Source: Paraburkholderia sp. SG-MS1
GTDB taxonomy: Bacteria > Pseudomonadota > Gammaproteobacteria > Burkholderiales > Burkholderiaceae
Direction: 5' to 3'
Assembly: GCF_012275575.1 (NCBI RefSeq)
Contig: NZ_NPIH01000253.1
Coordinates: 3,830 to 42,327 of the forward strand
DNA: 38,498 nucleotides
The notes under the pieces: generated by a model
Told to the model about the DNA's origin: nothing
The model's input: the letters and a program-made list of their open reading frames with translations, nothing else
The model's database searches: none
Shown here: positions 7,674 to 15,463 of the stretch, one piece after another
Layout: each line of letters opens with the position of its first letter
How positions within the stretch are numbered: the stretch's first letter is position 1
Position numbers and translations under genes: made by a program

Positions 7674-8864
7674 ATGGACGACTCCCTGAACTTCGATACG
7701 CTGGCAGTCCGCTCGGGCACGGTGCGCAGCGACTTCAACGAGCATTCGGAAGCCATCTTCCTCACCTCGAGCTTCGTGTTCGCGAGTGCCGCGGACGCCG
7801 CCGAGCGCTTCAAGAACTCCGAAGACAACTACACCTACTCGCGTTTCACGAACCCGACTGTGTCGATGTTCCAGGACCGCCTCGCCGCGCTCGAAGGCGG
7901 CGAAGCGTGCATGGCGACGGCCTCGGGGATGGCCGCGATCATGTCCGTGGTGATGTCCACGCTGCAGGCGGGCGACCACCTGGTGAGCTCGCAGGCGCTA
8001 TTCGGCTCGACGCTCGGCATGTTCTCGCAGATCTTCAGCAAGTTCGGCATTACGACCACCTTCGTCGATCCGACCGATCTCGACGCGTGGAAAAACGCCG
8101 TGCGCCCCGAGACGAAGATGTTCTTCCTCGAGACGCCCTCGAACCCGCTGACCGAAGTCTCCGATATCGAAGCGATCAGCAAGGTCGCGAAAGCGGCGAA
8201 CGCACTGTTCGTGGTCGACAACTGCTTCTGCAGCCCGGCGTTGCAACAGCCGCTGAAGCTCGGCGCGGACGTCGTGATGCACTCGGCCACCAAATTCCTC
8301 GACGGCCAGGGCCGGGTGTTGGGCGGCGCGCTGGTCGGCTCGAAGAAATTCATCATGGAAAAAGTGTTTCCGTTCGTGCGCAGCGCAGGGCCGACGCTCT
8401 CCGCGTTCAACGCATGGGTGCTGCTCAAGGGCATGGAAACGCTGTCGCTGCGGGTTGAAAAGCAATCGGCGAACGCGCTGGAAATCGCGCGCTGGCTGGA
8501 GACGCATCCGGCCGTGAATCGCGTGTTCTATCCAGGGCTCGAATCGCATCCGCAGCATGCGCTCGCTATGCGTCAGCAGAAGTCGGGCGGCGCGATCCTG
8601 TCGTTCGAACTGAAGGGCGATACGCCGGAGCAGATGCGCGAAAACGCCTGGCGCGTGATCGACAACACGAAGATCTGCTCGATCACGGGCAACCTCGGCG
8701 ATACGCGTACGACTATCACGCACCCGGCCACCACCACGCACGGCCGCGTGACGCCGGAAGCGCGCGCGGCGGCGGGCATCAGTGAAGGTTTGATCCGTCT
8801 TGCCGTGGGTCTGGAAAATGCCGCGGATATTCGCGGTGATCTGGAGCGAGGTCTGGCGGGTTGA
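7674..8864 (+). CDS. metZ: O-succinylhomoserine sulfhydrylase
   Basis: PLP enzyme that replaces the succinyl group of O-succinylhomoserine with sulfide, giving homocysteine for methionine synthesis. Start chosen at the ATG encoding MDDSLNFDT, which gives 396 residues. An in-frame upstream ATG at 7563 lies inside the terminator loop and would add 37 unrelated residues. The PLP lysine is Lys207 in HSATKFLDG. Asp182 in VVDNCF contacts the pyridine ring. YSRFTNPT (55-62) and ETPSNP (153-158) are Cys/Met-metabolism family signatures. The SVVMSTLQAGDHLV pattern and the absence of a fused domain fit MetZ better than MetB or MetC. Expression is probably controlled by the SAM-II element and terminator in its leader. 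Confidence 0.94.
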   Translation: MDDSLNFDTLAVRSGTVRSDFNEHSEAIFLTSSFVFASAADAAERFKNSEDNYTYSRFTNPTVSMFQDRLAALEGGEACMATASGMAAIMSVVMSTLQAGDHLVSSQALFGSTLGMFSQIFSKFGITTTFVDPTDLDAWKNAVRPETKMFFLETPSNPLTEVSDIEAISKVAKAANALFVVDNCFCSPALQQPLKLGADVVMHSATKFLDGQGRVLGGALVGSKKFIMEKVFPFVRSAGPTLSAFNAWVLLKGMETLSLRVEKQSANALEIARWLETHPAVNRVFYPGLESHPQHALAMRQQKSGGAILSFELKGDTPEQMRENAWRVIDNTKICSITGNLGDTRTTITHPATTTHGRVTPEARAAAGISEGLIRLAVGLENAADIRGDLERGLAG

Positions 8865-8886
8865 GTTGAGTTGCGCTCGACGCAAG

Positions 8887-8909
8887 AGCGCCAGTTGCAG
8901 CGGCGCTTT
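8887..8909 (+). terminator. Weak hairpin after metZ
   Basis: AGCGCC (8887-8892) pairs with GGCGCT (8902-8907) around a 9-base loop and is followed by only two extra T residues. It lies in the 95-base convergent gap between metZ and the AraC gene. Confidence 0.3.
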
Positions 8910-8959
8910 GACCAACCGCATGAGCGCGCCGCACTGTCGGGCGGCTCGCGCAACGAAAC

Positions 8960-9739
8960 TCAGTGGCGCAACGCGCGCCACTGACCGGGTGCCAGCCCGA
9001 AGCGCCGCGTGAATGCATGCGTGTACGCGCTCTGGTCGCCGAAGCCGATGTCCAGCGCGATATCGGTCAATGAAAGGCGCGGGTCCGCGAGCAGCGTGAT
9101 CGACGTGTCGAGTCGCAGTCGTTGCAAATAGCGATGTGGCGTTTCGCCGAACGCGTCGACAAAAAGCTGGTGAAAGCGCCGCATGCCGAAACCGCAATGC
9201 GCGGCGAGATCGGCGATGCGCAATGGCTCCGACAGATGTGCGCGCAGCCAGCGATCGATCCGCGCGAAGTCAAGACCGGCGCCGGCTGCTTGCGTGCCGG
9301 CCATCGTGCCGGCGTCGGCCACCAACGCAGCGCCGAGACGCGCGGCTGCATCCCAATGGAAACGCCGGCTGTCCAGGTCGTCGCCTTGCGCGCCGCCGGT
9401 CGCGCGCGCCGCGATCCGGTGCACGACTTGTGTGAGCGTCGCGTCGACGCTCACGGCGCGTGCCCGGTCGAACAAACGTTCCGGCACGGCGAGCGAGCTA
9501 GCCGGTAAATCCAGCACCAACTGCCGGTTTTCGCCGACTCCCGCGTAATCGTGCCGTGCACCGGCCGGGATCAGCCATGCCGAGCCGGCGTTGATCTGCT
9601 GCGCGACGCCGTCGACCGCCATCACCATCGCGCCATCGAGTCCGAGCACGACCTGATGAAAGTCGTGCACGTCCGACGCTTCGATCGCGCCGTAGCGGCG
9701 CAACGAAACGCTAGGAGCGGTGACGGCGGCGTGACTCAT
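8960..9739 (-). CDS. AraC family transcriptional regulator
   Basis: DNA-binding regulator of 259 residues. The N-terminal half is a cupin-like sensing domain (FHQVVLGLDGAMVMAVDG ... GSAWLIPAGARHDYAG). The C-terminal 100 residues hold the two helix-turn-helix motifs of the family, IADLAAHCGFGMRRFHQLF and LTDIALDIGFGDQSAYTHAF, the second followed by FGLAPGQWR. The start at MSHAAVTAP is preferred over an upstream in-frame candidate at 9826, which would overlap the FKBP gene. It lies 46 bases behind the FKBP gene on the same strand and may be cotranscribed with it. It converges on metZ. The ligand is unknown. Confidence 0.88.
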   Translation of the reverse strand: MSHAAVTAPSVSLRRYGAIEASDVHDFHQVVLGLDGAMVMAVDGVAQQINAGSAWLIPAGARHDYAGVGENRQLVLDLPASSLAVPERLFDRARAVSVDATLTQVVHRIAARATGGAQGDDLDSRRFHWDAAARLGAALVADAGTMAGTQAAGAGLDFARIDRWLRAHLSEPLRIADLAAHCGFGMRRFHQLFVDAFGETPHRYLQRLRLDTSITLLADPRLSLTDIALDIGFGDQSAYTHAFTRRFGLAPGQWRALRH

Positions 9740-9785
9740 GGCGGTGACCGGCCGACGATGCGCAACGACAAAAGCAGCGGACTGC

Positions 9786-10127
9786 TTAAACGCCGAGCAG
9801 TTCGACTTCGAACACGAGCGTCGCATTCGGCGGAATCACGCCGCCCGCGCCGCGCACGCCGTAGCCGAGTTGCGGCGGGATGGTCAGCTTGCGCGTGCCG
9901 CCGACCTTCATGCCTTGCACGCCTTCGTCCCAACCCTTGATGACCATGCCGCCGCCCAGTACGAAAGCGAACGGGTCGTTGCGGTCCTTGCTCGAGTCGA
10001 ACTTCTGGCCGTCGGTCAGCCAGCCGGTGTAGTGCACGCTGACGGTCTTGCCTGCCACCGCTTCGGCGCCGGTGCCTTCAACGATGTCTTCGTACTTCAG
10101 GCCGGATTCGGTAGTCACAGTCGACAT
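9786..10127 (-). CDS. FKBP-type peptidyl-prolyl cis-trans isomerase, cytosolic
   Basis: Small single-domain FKBP of 113 residues with no signal peptide. It begins MSTVTTESGLKYEDIVEG and carries the active-site landmarks VHYTGWL, FDSSKDRNDPF, VIKGWDEGVQGMKVGG, IPPQLGYG and VFEVELL. A strong AAGGAG site lies 7 bases before the ATG, so the longer frame to 10208 is rejected. It would catalyse prolyl isomerisation and may act as a chaperone. From memory, a B. pseudomallei chromosome 2 homologue of this size is a Mip-like virulence factor. The gene is divergent from the histidine-kinase-like gene. Confidence 0.95.
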   Translation of the reverse strand: MSTVTTESGLKYEDIVEGTGAEAVAGKTVSVHYTGWLTDGQKFDSSKDRNDPFAFVLGGGMVIKGWDEGVQGMKVGGTRKLTIPPQLGYGVRGAGGVIPPNATLVFEVELLGV

Positions 10128-10161
10128 GTGTCGCTCCTTGGTCAAAAACGTAAAAACCGAC

Positions 10162-10181
10162 ATTGTAGGCGTCTTGACGCC
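10162..10181 (-). promoter_or_regulatory. Promoter/operator candidate for the FKBP gene
   Basis: On the minus strand TACAAT (complement of 10162-10167) matches the -10 consensus at five of six positions, 35 bases before the FKBP ATG. A perfect dyad GGCGTC-TT-GACGCC (10168-10181) abuts it on the upstream side, where a regulator would touch the -35 region. No clear -35 hexamer is seen. Confidence 0.4.
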
Positions 10182-10202
10182 GCATCGCGCAGGAATGCCG
10201 CG

Positions 10203-10217
10203 TGGCACGCGGATTGC
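10203..10217 (+). promoter_or_regulatory. Sigma-54 (RpoN) promoter candidate before the kinase-like gene
   Basis: TGGCACG-CGGA-TTGC matches the -24/-12 consensus TGGCACG-N4-TTGC at every specified base, with the invariant GG-N10-GC spacing. Transcription would start at about 10229, leaving an 86-base leader before the GTG at 10315. Confidence 0.6.
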
Positions 10218-10230
10218 GTCATACCTGACC

Positions 10231-10270
10231 GTCCGGCCAGGCTGGTCGAGCCGGACAGCTTGCCTATAAT
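10231..10270 (+). promoter_or_regulatory. Dyad and -10 box before the kinase-like gene
   Basis: A perfect dyad GTCCGGC (10231-10237) / GCCGGAC (10250-10256) is followed by a consensus TATAAT (10265-10270). The -35 window shows only a poor match, so this may be an activator-dependent sigma-70 promoter with its operator, or a second start site beside the sigma-54 site. Confidence 0.45.
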
Positions 10271-10314
10271 GGGGCTTCTTTCAATCACCCAGCATTGCCT
10301 GAGAGGGCTCGATC

Positions 10315-11124
10315 GTGACAACGTCTTCAACCGGGACTGCAGCGGGCGCACAGCCGGTGCCTTCCGGCTTCGCCGTATCCGAACGCACCGCGCGTCTGCG
10401 CGCCGAAACCGCGCTGTTCATGCGCGATCACGTGCTGTCGCTGGTGTCGCACGATCTGCGTGGTCCGTTGAATGCCATTCATAGCTGGGCGTACGTGCTG
10501 GAGCGCAAGCTCGATGCGAACGATCCCAACGCGCAGCGCGCCGTCGCGGGTATCCGCAGCGGCGTGGATCAGCAGGTGAAGCTGCTTGAGACGATCGTCG
10601 ACGCGACGCGCGCCGAAACCAGATCGCTGGCGCTCGCCTATGCGCCGTTTCCATTGCATCCGCTGCTCGACGAAACCATAGACGAAGTCCGCATGAACCT
10701 CGCGCGTACGCGCGGCGTGGAAATCACGCTCGACTCGCAACTCTCCACCGAGCAACTGAATGGCGACCGCGAGCGCCTTGCCGCCGCATTGTGGGTGATG
10801 CTCACGTTCGCCGTCGAAGCGAGCGCGGAAGGTAGCGCTGTCACGCTGAGCACGCGGGCCGAGCCGGCCGCGTGGCATGCCACGGTCAACTACCAGACGA
10901 ACGACGCCGCGTTGAACGACGCCGCGTTGCCGCACGTGCTGGAGGCATTTGCCCGCAAGCAGGCCGGCGAGCCGCGTGAGGCGAAGCGGATCGCGTGGGT
11001 GTTCGCGCTCTGCAAGCGCGTTGCGCAAGCGCACGGCGGCAGTTTCGAGCAAAGCGACGCAAGCGTTGGCGAAGCCGCCACGCTCGCGCTGCGAATACCG
11101 CTGAGCGCGACAGCGCCGAAGTGA
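10315..11124 (+). CDS. Histidine-kinase-like protein with degenerate ATP-binding domain
   Basis: A 269-residue soluble protein starting at GTG after a GAGAGG site. The HisKA dimerisation/phosphoacceptor helix is intact: LSLVSHDLRGPLNAI, with the histidine at residue 46. The following HATPase domain is badly eroded. In the N-box region (about 159-170, ALWVMLTFAVEAS) both conserved asparagines are gone. The G1 Asp-x-Gly-x-Gly is absent around 195-205. The G2 glycines are replaced in RIAWVFALCKRVAQAHGG (225-242), although the trailing KR-AHGG is recognisable. It has no sensor domain, no membrane span and no neighbouring response regulator. It probably cannot bind ATP normally and may be a phosphotransfer or scaffold protein. 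Confidence 0.8.
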   Translation: MTTSSTGTAAGAQPVPSGFAVSERTARLRAETALFMRDHVLSLVSHDLRGPLNAIHSWAYVLERKLDANDPNAQRAVAGIRSGVDQQVKLLETIVDATRAETRSLALAYAPFPLHPLLDETIDEVRMNLARTRGVEITLDSQLSTEQLNGDRERLAAALWVMLTFAVEASAEGSAVTLSTRAEPAAWHATVNYQTNDAALNDAALPHVLEAFARKQAGEPREAKRIAWVFALCKRVAQAHGGSFEQSDASVGEAATLALRIPLSATAPK

Positions 11125-11157
11125 GCGCGCGGCTCCGGCTTCTTGCATTCGATTAAC

Positions 11158-11185
11158 TTTTCATCGAGCTTTCACCCTCTATACT
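11158..11185 (+). promoter_or_regulatory. Possible sigma-70 promoter for the CNNM gene
   Basis: TTTTCA (11158-11163, four of six) and TATACT (11180-11185, five of six) are spaced 16 bases apart in a locally AT-rich stretch, 30 bases before the proposed start. Confidence 0.4.
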
Positions 11186-11214
11186 GACAACTTTTGTTGC
11201 CGGAGCCTCTCGCT

Positions 11215-12558
11215 TTGATTCAGGTCGTCGCCCTTATCGGTGCGTTGTTTCTCGTTGCCCTCAACGGCTTTTTCGTCGCCGCTGAGTTCGGTCTGGTCAA
11301 ACTGCGGCAGACGCGCGTGCAAAGCCTCGCGACACGGCACGGCCTGCGCGGACGCTTGCTCGCGAAGGTGCATGGGCGGCTCGATGCCTATCTGTCGGCG
11401 TGTCAGCTCGGCATCACGCTCGCGTCGCTCGGGCTCGGTTGGATCGGCGAGCCCGCATTCGCGGAATTGATCTCGCCGCTGCTCCATCTCGTCGGCGTCG
11501 AATCGGAGCGGATGGTCCACGGCATTTCGCTGTTCTTCGCATTTTCGTGCATTTCGTTCCTGCATATCGTGGTGGGCGAACTCGCACCGAAGTCGCTGGC
11601 CATTCGCGAGGCGGAGAAGGTGTCGCTGTGGGCGGCGATGCCGCTGTACGGCTTCTACTGGGCGATGTATCCGGCGATCTGGGTGCTCAATTCGAGCGCC
11701 AATGCGGTGCTGCGGCTCGCGGGACTCGACGCCGACCACGGCCACGATTCCCATTACTCCACTGACGAACTCAAGCTGATCCTGCGCGGCCGCCGCGCCA
11801 ACGTCGCGACCGGACGCGGGTCGCCCGAGGACGCCTACAGCCAGGACGAGTGGAACACGATCGCGCATTCACTGGACTTTTCGCGCATGACTGTGTCAGA
11901 CCTGATGCGGCCGGCCTATGAAATGGTCGGCTTGCGGCGGGATCTGCCGATCCGCGAAAACATGCAGCTGGTGGCGCGGCATCGCTTCAGCCGCTATCCG
12001 CTGTTCGAAGACGCGTCGGGCGAGCGCGTGGCCGGCATGATCCATTTGAAGGATCTGTTGCTCGCTCGTCAGGCAGGCAGCACGCTCGATGATCTCTCCC
12101 GCTACATGCGGCCCGTGCAATACGTGAAGCCGGATATGCCGGCGCTCGAACTGTTTCGCCGCTTCCGCAAGGGCGCGCCGCATCTGGCGCTGGTAGGCCA
12201 CAAGAACGCGAAGCCGATCGGCTTTCTGACGCTCGACAATTTGCTGGGCGCACTGGTCGGTCAGATTCACGACGAGTTCCGTCAGGGCGACGCCGATTGG
12301 ACCCGCATGGACGACGGCACGCTGATGGGCAAGGGCAGCTTGCCGGTGGTGTCGCTGGAGCGCGCACTGGGGATCGATATCGACGAAGGCAAGGCCGAGT
12401 CGGTGGGCGGTCTCGTGATCCAGGCGCTGAACGATCTGCCTACCGAAGGCCAGCGCGTGGAGTTCGACCGCTTCGACGTGGTGGTCAAGAAGATGAAAGG
12501 GCCGCGCATCGTGCTTGTGCGCGTCTATCCGAAGAGCTTCGACGACGAGGGCGGTTGA
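11215..12558 (+). CDS. CNNM/CorC (hemolysin-family) membrane protein with CBS pair
   Basis: Probable divalent-cation (Mg2+/Co2+) transport or homeostasis protein of the inner membrane. An N-terminal DUF21/CNNM domain (about 1-185) contains the small-xxx pore segments ALNGFFVAAEFGLVKLRQTR and LGWIGEPAFAEL. A CBS-domain pair (about 200-325) includes RYPLFEDASGERVAGMIHLKDLL and PIGFLTLDNLLGALVGQI. A CorC/HlyC domain ends the protein (about 345-440). The TTG at 11215 is chosen because GGAG lies 9 bases upstream; a TTG at 11194 is also possible and adds seven residues. The length is 447 residues with the chosen start. The stop codon lies inside a terminator dyad shared with treY. Confidence 0.9.
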   Translation: MIQVVALIGALFLVALNGFFVAAEFGLVKLRQTRVQSLATRHGLRGRLLAKVHGRLDAYLSACQLGITLASLGLGWIGEPAFAELISPLLHLVGVESERMVHGISLFFAFSCISFLHIVVGELAPKSLAIREAEKVSLWAAMPLYGFYWAMYPAIWVLNSSANAVLRLAGLDADHGHDSHYSTDELKLILRGRRANVATGRGSPEDAYSQDEWNTIAHSLDFSRMTVSDLMRPAYEMVGLRRDLPIRENMQLVARHRFSRYPLFEDASGERVAGMIHLKDLLLARQAGSTLDDLSRYMRPVQYVKPDMPALELFRRFRKGAPHLALVGHKNAKPIGFLTLDNLLGALVGQIHDEFRQGDADWTRMDDGTLMGKGSLPVVSLERALGIDIDEGKAESVGGLVIQALNDLPTEGQRVEFDRFDVVVKKMKGPRIVLVRVYPKSFDDEGG

Positions 12559-12582
12559 AGCACTGAGGCTTCAACCGCCCTC
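12547..12582. terminator. Perfect 15-bp dyad between convergent genes
   Basis: GAGGGCGGTTGAAGC (12547-12561) and GCTTCAACCGCCCTC (12568-12582) pair perfectly around a 6-base loop. The 5' arm includes the last codons and stop of the CNNM gene. treY ends 17 bases beyond the other arm. No T-run follows on either strand, so it is probably a bidirectional transcript end or a barrier to read-through. Confidence 0.6.
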
Positions 12583-12598
12583 AATTCGAAGAGCAACA

Positions 12599-15463
12599 TC
12601 AACTGCGCGGCACGCCATCTTCGACGAGCACCGCAATCGGCATCGCCGCCAACGCATCGCGCAGATACAGCAGACCGTTTTCATCGACCTTCGGCGCGGC
12701 CGGACTGAGCCAGTCGAACAACGCTCGCGCGGACAGATCGGACGGCATTTCCACCGCCGTATCCGCCCATTTCGCTGGATCGACCATCGGCAGATCGCCA
12801 TCGTCGCCGAGCAGTCCGGCGGCGAGCCGGCTCGCCACGACCACTGCCCATGCGTTGCCATGCCGCCGCGCAAACGCAATCGCATTCGACGCATGCGCCC
12901 CTCGCACCACGAGCGGCAGATACGTGCTCTGACTCAGCAACTCCGGCAGATGCGCACGCAACGCGAGCACCCGTTGTATGACCGCGAGTTTTACGCGGCC
13001 ATCGCGCCAGTTCGGCAGGAATTCAGATGGCGGCGTCTCGACGAGCCACGCCTCGCGTTTGGCGAAATCGACGGGTCGCCGGTTGTCTGGGTCAACGAGG
13101 CTGAAGTCCCATAACTCGGTGCCCTGATAAAGATCGGGAATCCCAGGCGATGCCAGTCGCAACACCGTTTGCTGCAAGCTATTGAGCGCGCCCGCGCGGC
13201 TGATTCGCGCGACGAACGCGGACAGTTCCTTGAGAAAACCGTCACGCCGCTGCGGCGCCAGAATGTCGAACAGAAAATCGCGGCAGCCGGCTTCGTATGC
13301 TTCGTCGGGTGCGAGCCAGTTGGTTTGCAGCTTCGCTTCACGCAGTGCCTTCAACTGCCATTGCGCGACACGCTCGGCCAGTGCCTTGACGCCCGCTTCG
13401 TCGTCCGCCTGTAGTTCCGGCGGCCAGCAGCCCACCAGCGTTTGGTACAACATCGCTTCGGCGGCTGGGCCGGGCGCCCACGCGGCGCTTGCGCCCTGGC
13501 CCGGGCCAACAGTGCTGATCGGCGTCCCGTCGAGCGCTCGCCGCTGCGGCGCATTCAACGTGGACCATGCGCGCAGGGTCGCGCCCCAATCGTCCGGGAT
13601 TTCGCTCAACACCGCGAGCCGCGCGCGCACGTCTTCGCCGCGCTTGTGGTCATGCGTGGCCGTCGCGAGCAGCGCGTGCGGAAAGCGTTGCGAACGCTCG
13701 AGATTCGCCGCATGAAACTGCTCGACCGACAACGCGAATTCGCCCGGATCCGCGCCCACTTCGTTGCGTGACAGCAATCGGCCGTAGCGATAGCACGCCG
13801 TATCTTCGATCGCCTTCGCGGCGACCGGCGCGGTCAACTGCGAAAACAATGTCTGCGCAGTGCGCCGCGAGGAGTTTGCATGACTCGGCGGCACACCGTT
13901 CTGTGCTTGCTGCGGCGCTATGCCGGCCCGCGTGGGCGGCGTGTCGTCGGCGCTCCCGCCGAGCCACGCGTTAACACGCTCCAGCGCGACATGATCCGCC
14001 CGCGACAGCACCGCTCGTGCGCCGGCCAGCGCCTGCTCGAAATCGTGGTTGTCGGCGGCGCTGCGCAAGCCGTTCTGAGGATAGATGCGATACACCGGGA
14101 AATGCACGACCAGCTCGGTCAGCACGCGGCGCAACGTGGTGAAGGTGAAGTCGCGCGTCGTCAGCGAATCGCGGGCGATACGATGCAACGCCCGAGCCGC
14201 GCGGTCCAGTTCCGCCGAGAGGTTCTCCGCAAGAATCTTGCGGCGCGCGGCGAGCGCTTCGTCCGCGAAACGCGGGCTGCGGCCGGTGAGTTCGGCCCAT
14301 GTCCGCGCGAGCGGTTCGGCGCCCGCCGGGTCGTGCAGGAGGGCGCCGACGTCGTTCATGAAGTCGTAGCCGGTCGTACCGTCGACGGGCCAGTCGTCGC
14401 GCAGCGGCTCGCCGCGGCCGAGAATCTTTTCGACCACCACATAGGGCGCGGTGTCGCGCAGTTCGGTGAGCCGCTGCCGCAACCGCTGGCAGTATTCGCG
14501 CGGCTCGGCGAGCCCGTCGACGTGATCGATGCGCAAACCGTCCACGAGTCGTTCCTGATACAGCCGGAAAACCAACGCATGCACGGCGTCGAACACTTCG
14601 GGCCGTTCCACCCGCACACCGGCCAGCGTCGAGATATCGAAGAAGCGCCGCCAGTTCACTTCATCGGAGGCGGTGCGCCACCATGCAAGCCGGAAGTGCT
14701 GCCGCTCGATCAGCCGATGCAAGCGGTCGCGCGTGACCGGGTCTTCGGGCGCATACGCCTGCAACACGAACTCGATGGCCGACTCGCCGTTTTGCGTGAC
14801 GAACTCGCGCAGTTCGTCACGCCCTTCGGCGGCGCGCGGCTGATCGGTGGGCTGCGTCGTCAGTCCGTGGAAGCGTTCGGCGAGCGCGCTCAAATCGGCG
14901 CGGTCGGCGCTTTGCAGGATCGACGCGTAGTCGATCGGGCACACGGGAAATACGTGCGGACCGTAGCCGATATAAAAACGCCCGCTGGCGGCCGCGAAAC
15001 GCAGGGCGATGCGGCCTGCCGCGAGTTCATCGCCGTAGGGCGCGCCGAGCGTGGGCAGCAGCACCTTGCCGCGCAGCGCGGGATCGGGCGAATGCCAGTC
15101 GACGTCGAAGTGCCGCGCGTAGGCGCTATGGCGGCCCCATTCGAGGATATCGAGCCACCAGGCGTTGCTCGATCCGCCCACACCCATATGGTTCGGCACC
15201 ATGTCGACGATCAGCCCCATGTCGTGCGCGCGCAGCTTGTCGACGAGGCGCTTCAAGCCCGCCTCGCCGCCGCATTCGGCGCTGACCTGGGAGTAGTCGA
15301 CGGTGTCGTAGCCGTGCATCGACCCCGGCTCGGCCGTCGTGATCGGCGACGCATACAGATGGCTGATGCCGAGCGCGGCGAAGTAATCGACGTGCTGCGC
15401 GGCGTCGTCGAACGTGAAGCCTCGATGGAACTGGAGGCGCAGCGTGGAGCGCGGGGCGGTCAT
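12599..15463 (-). CDS. treY: Maltooligosyl trehalose synthase
   Basis: Isomerises the reducing-end alpha-1,4 bond of maltodextrins to alpha,alpha-1,1, giving maltooligosyl trehalose for TreZ. It is a GH13 enzyme of 954 residues, at the long end for the family. Key residues are in place: region I VDMVPNHMG (86-94), nucleophile Asp313 in LRIDHVDGL, acid/base Glu345 in VVVEKILG, and Asp605 in TATHDHKRGED. A low-complexity segment (about 502-535, rich in Pro, Ala, Gln and Ser) interrupts the usual C-terminal half. The ATG overlaps the malQ stop as ATGA, so translation is coupled. It is the last gene of the operon and ends near a strong dyad. Confidence 0.96.
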   Translation of the reverse strand: MTAPRSTLRLQFHRGFTFDDAAQHVDYFAALGISHLYASPITTAEPGSMHGYDTVDYSQVSAECGGEAGLKRLVDKLRAHDMGLIVDMVPNHMGVGGSSNAWWLDILEWGRHSAYARHFDVDWHSPDPALRGKVLLPTLGAPYGDELAAGRIALRFAAASGRFYIGYGPHVFPVCPIDYASILQSADRADLSALAERFHGLTTQPTDQPRAAEGRDELREFVTQNGESAIEFVLQAYAPEDPVTRDRLHRLIERQHFRLAWWRTASDEVNWRRFFDISTLAGVRVERPEVFDAVHALVFRLYQERLVDGLRIDHVDGLAEPREYCQRLRQRLTELRDTAPYVVVEKILGRGEPLRDDWPVDGTTGYDFMNDVGALLHDPAGAEPLARTWAELTGRSPRFADEALAARRKILAENLSAELDRAARALHRIARDSLTTRDFTFTTLRRVLTELVVHFPVYRIYPQNGLRSAADNHDFEQALAGARAVLSRADHVALERVNAWLGGSADDTPPTRAGIAPQQAQNGVPPSHANSSRRTAQTLFSQLTAPVAAKAIEDTACYRYGRLLSRNEVGADPGEFALSVEQFHAANLERSQRFPHALLATATHDHKRGEDVRARLAVLSEIPDDWGATLRAWSTLNAPQRRALDGTPISTVGPGQGASAAWAPGPAAEAMLYQTLVGCWPPELQADDEAGVKALAERVAQWQLKALREAKLQTNWLAPDEAYEAGCRDFLFDILAPQRRDGFLKELSAFVARISRAGALNSLQQTVLRLASPGIPDLYQGTELWDFSLVDPDNRRPVDFAKREAWLVETPPSEFLPNWRDGRVKLAVIQRVLALRAHLPELLSQSTYLPLVVRGAHASNAIAFARRHGNAWAVVVASRLAAGLLGDDGDLPMVDPAKWADTAVEMPSDLSARALFDWLSPAAPKVDENGLLYLRDALAAMPIAVLVEDGVPRS

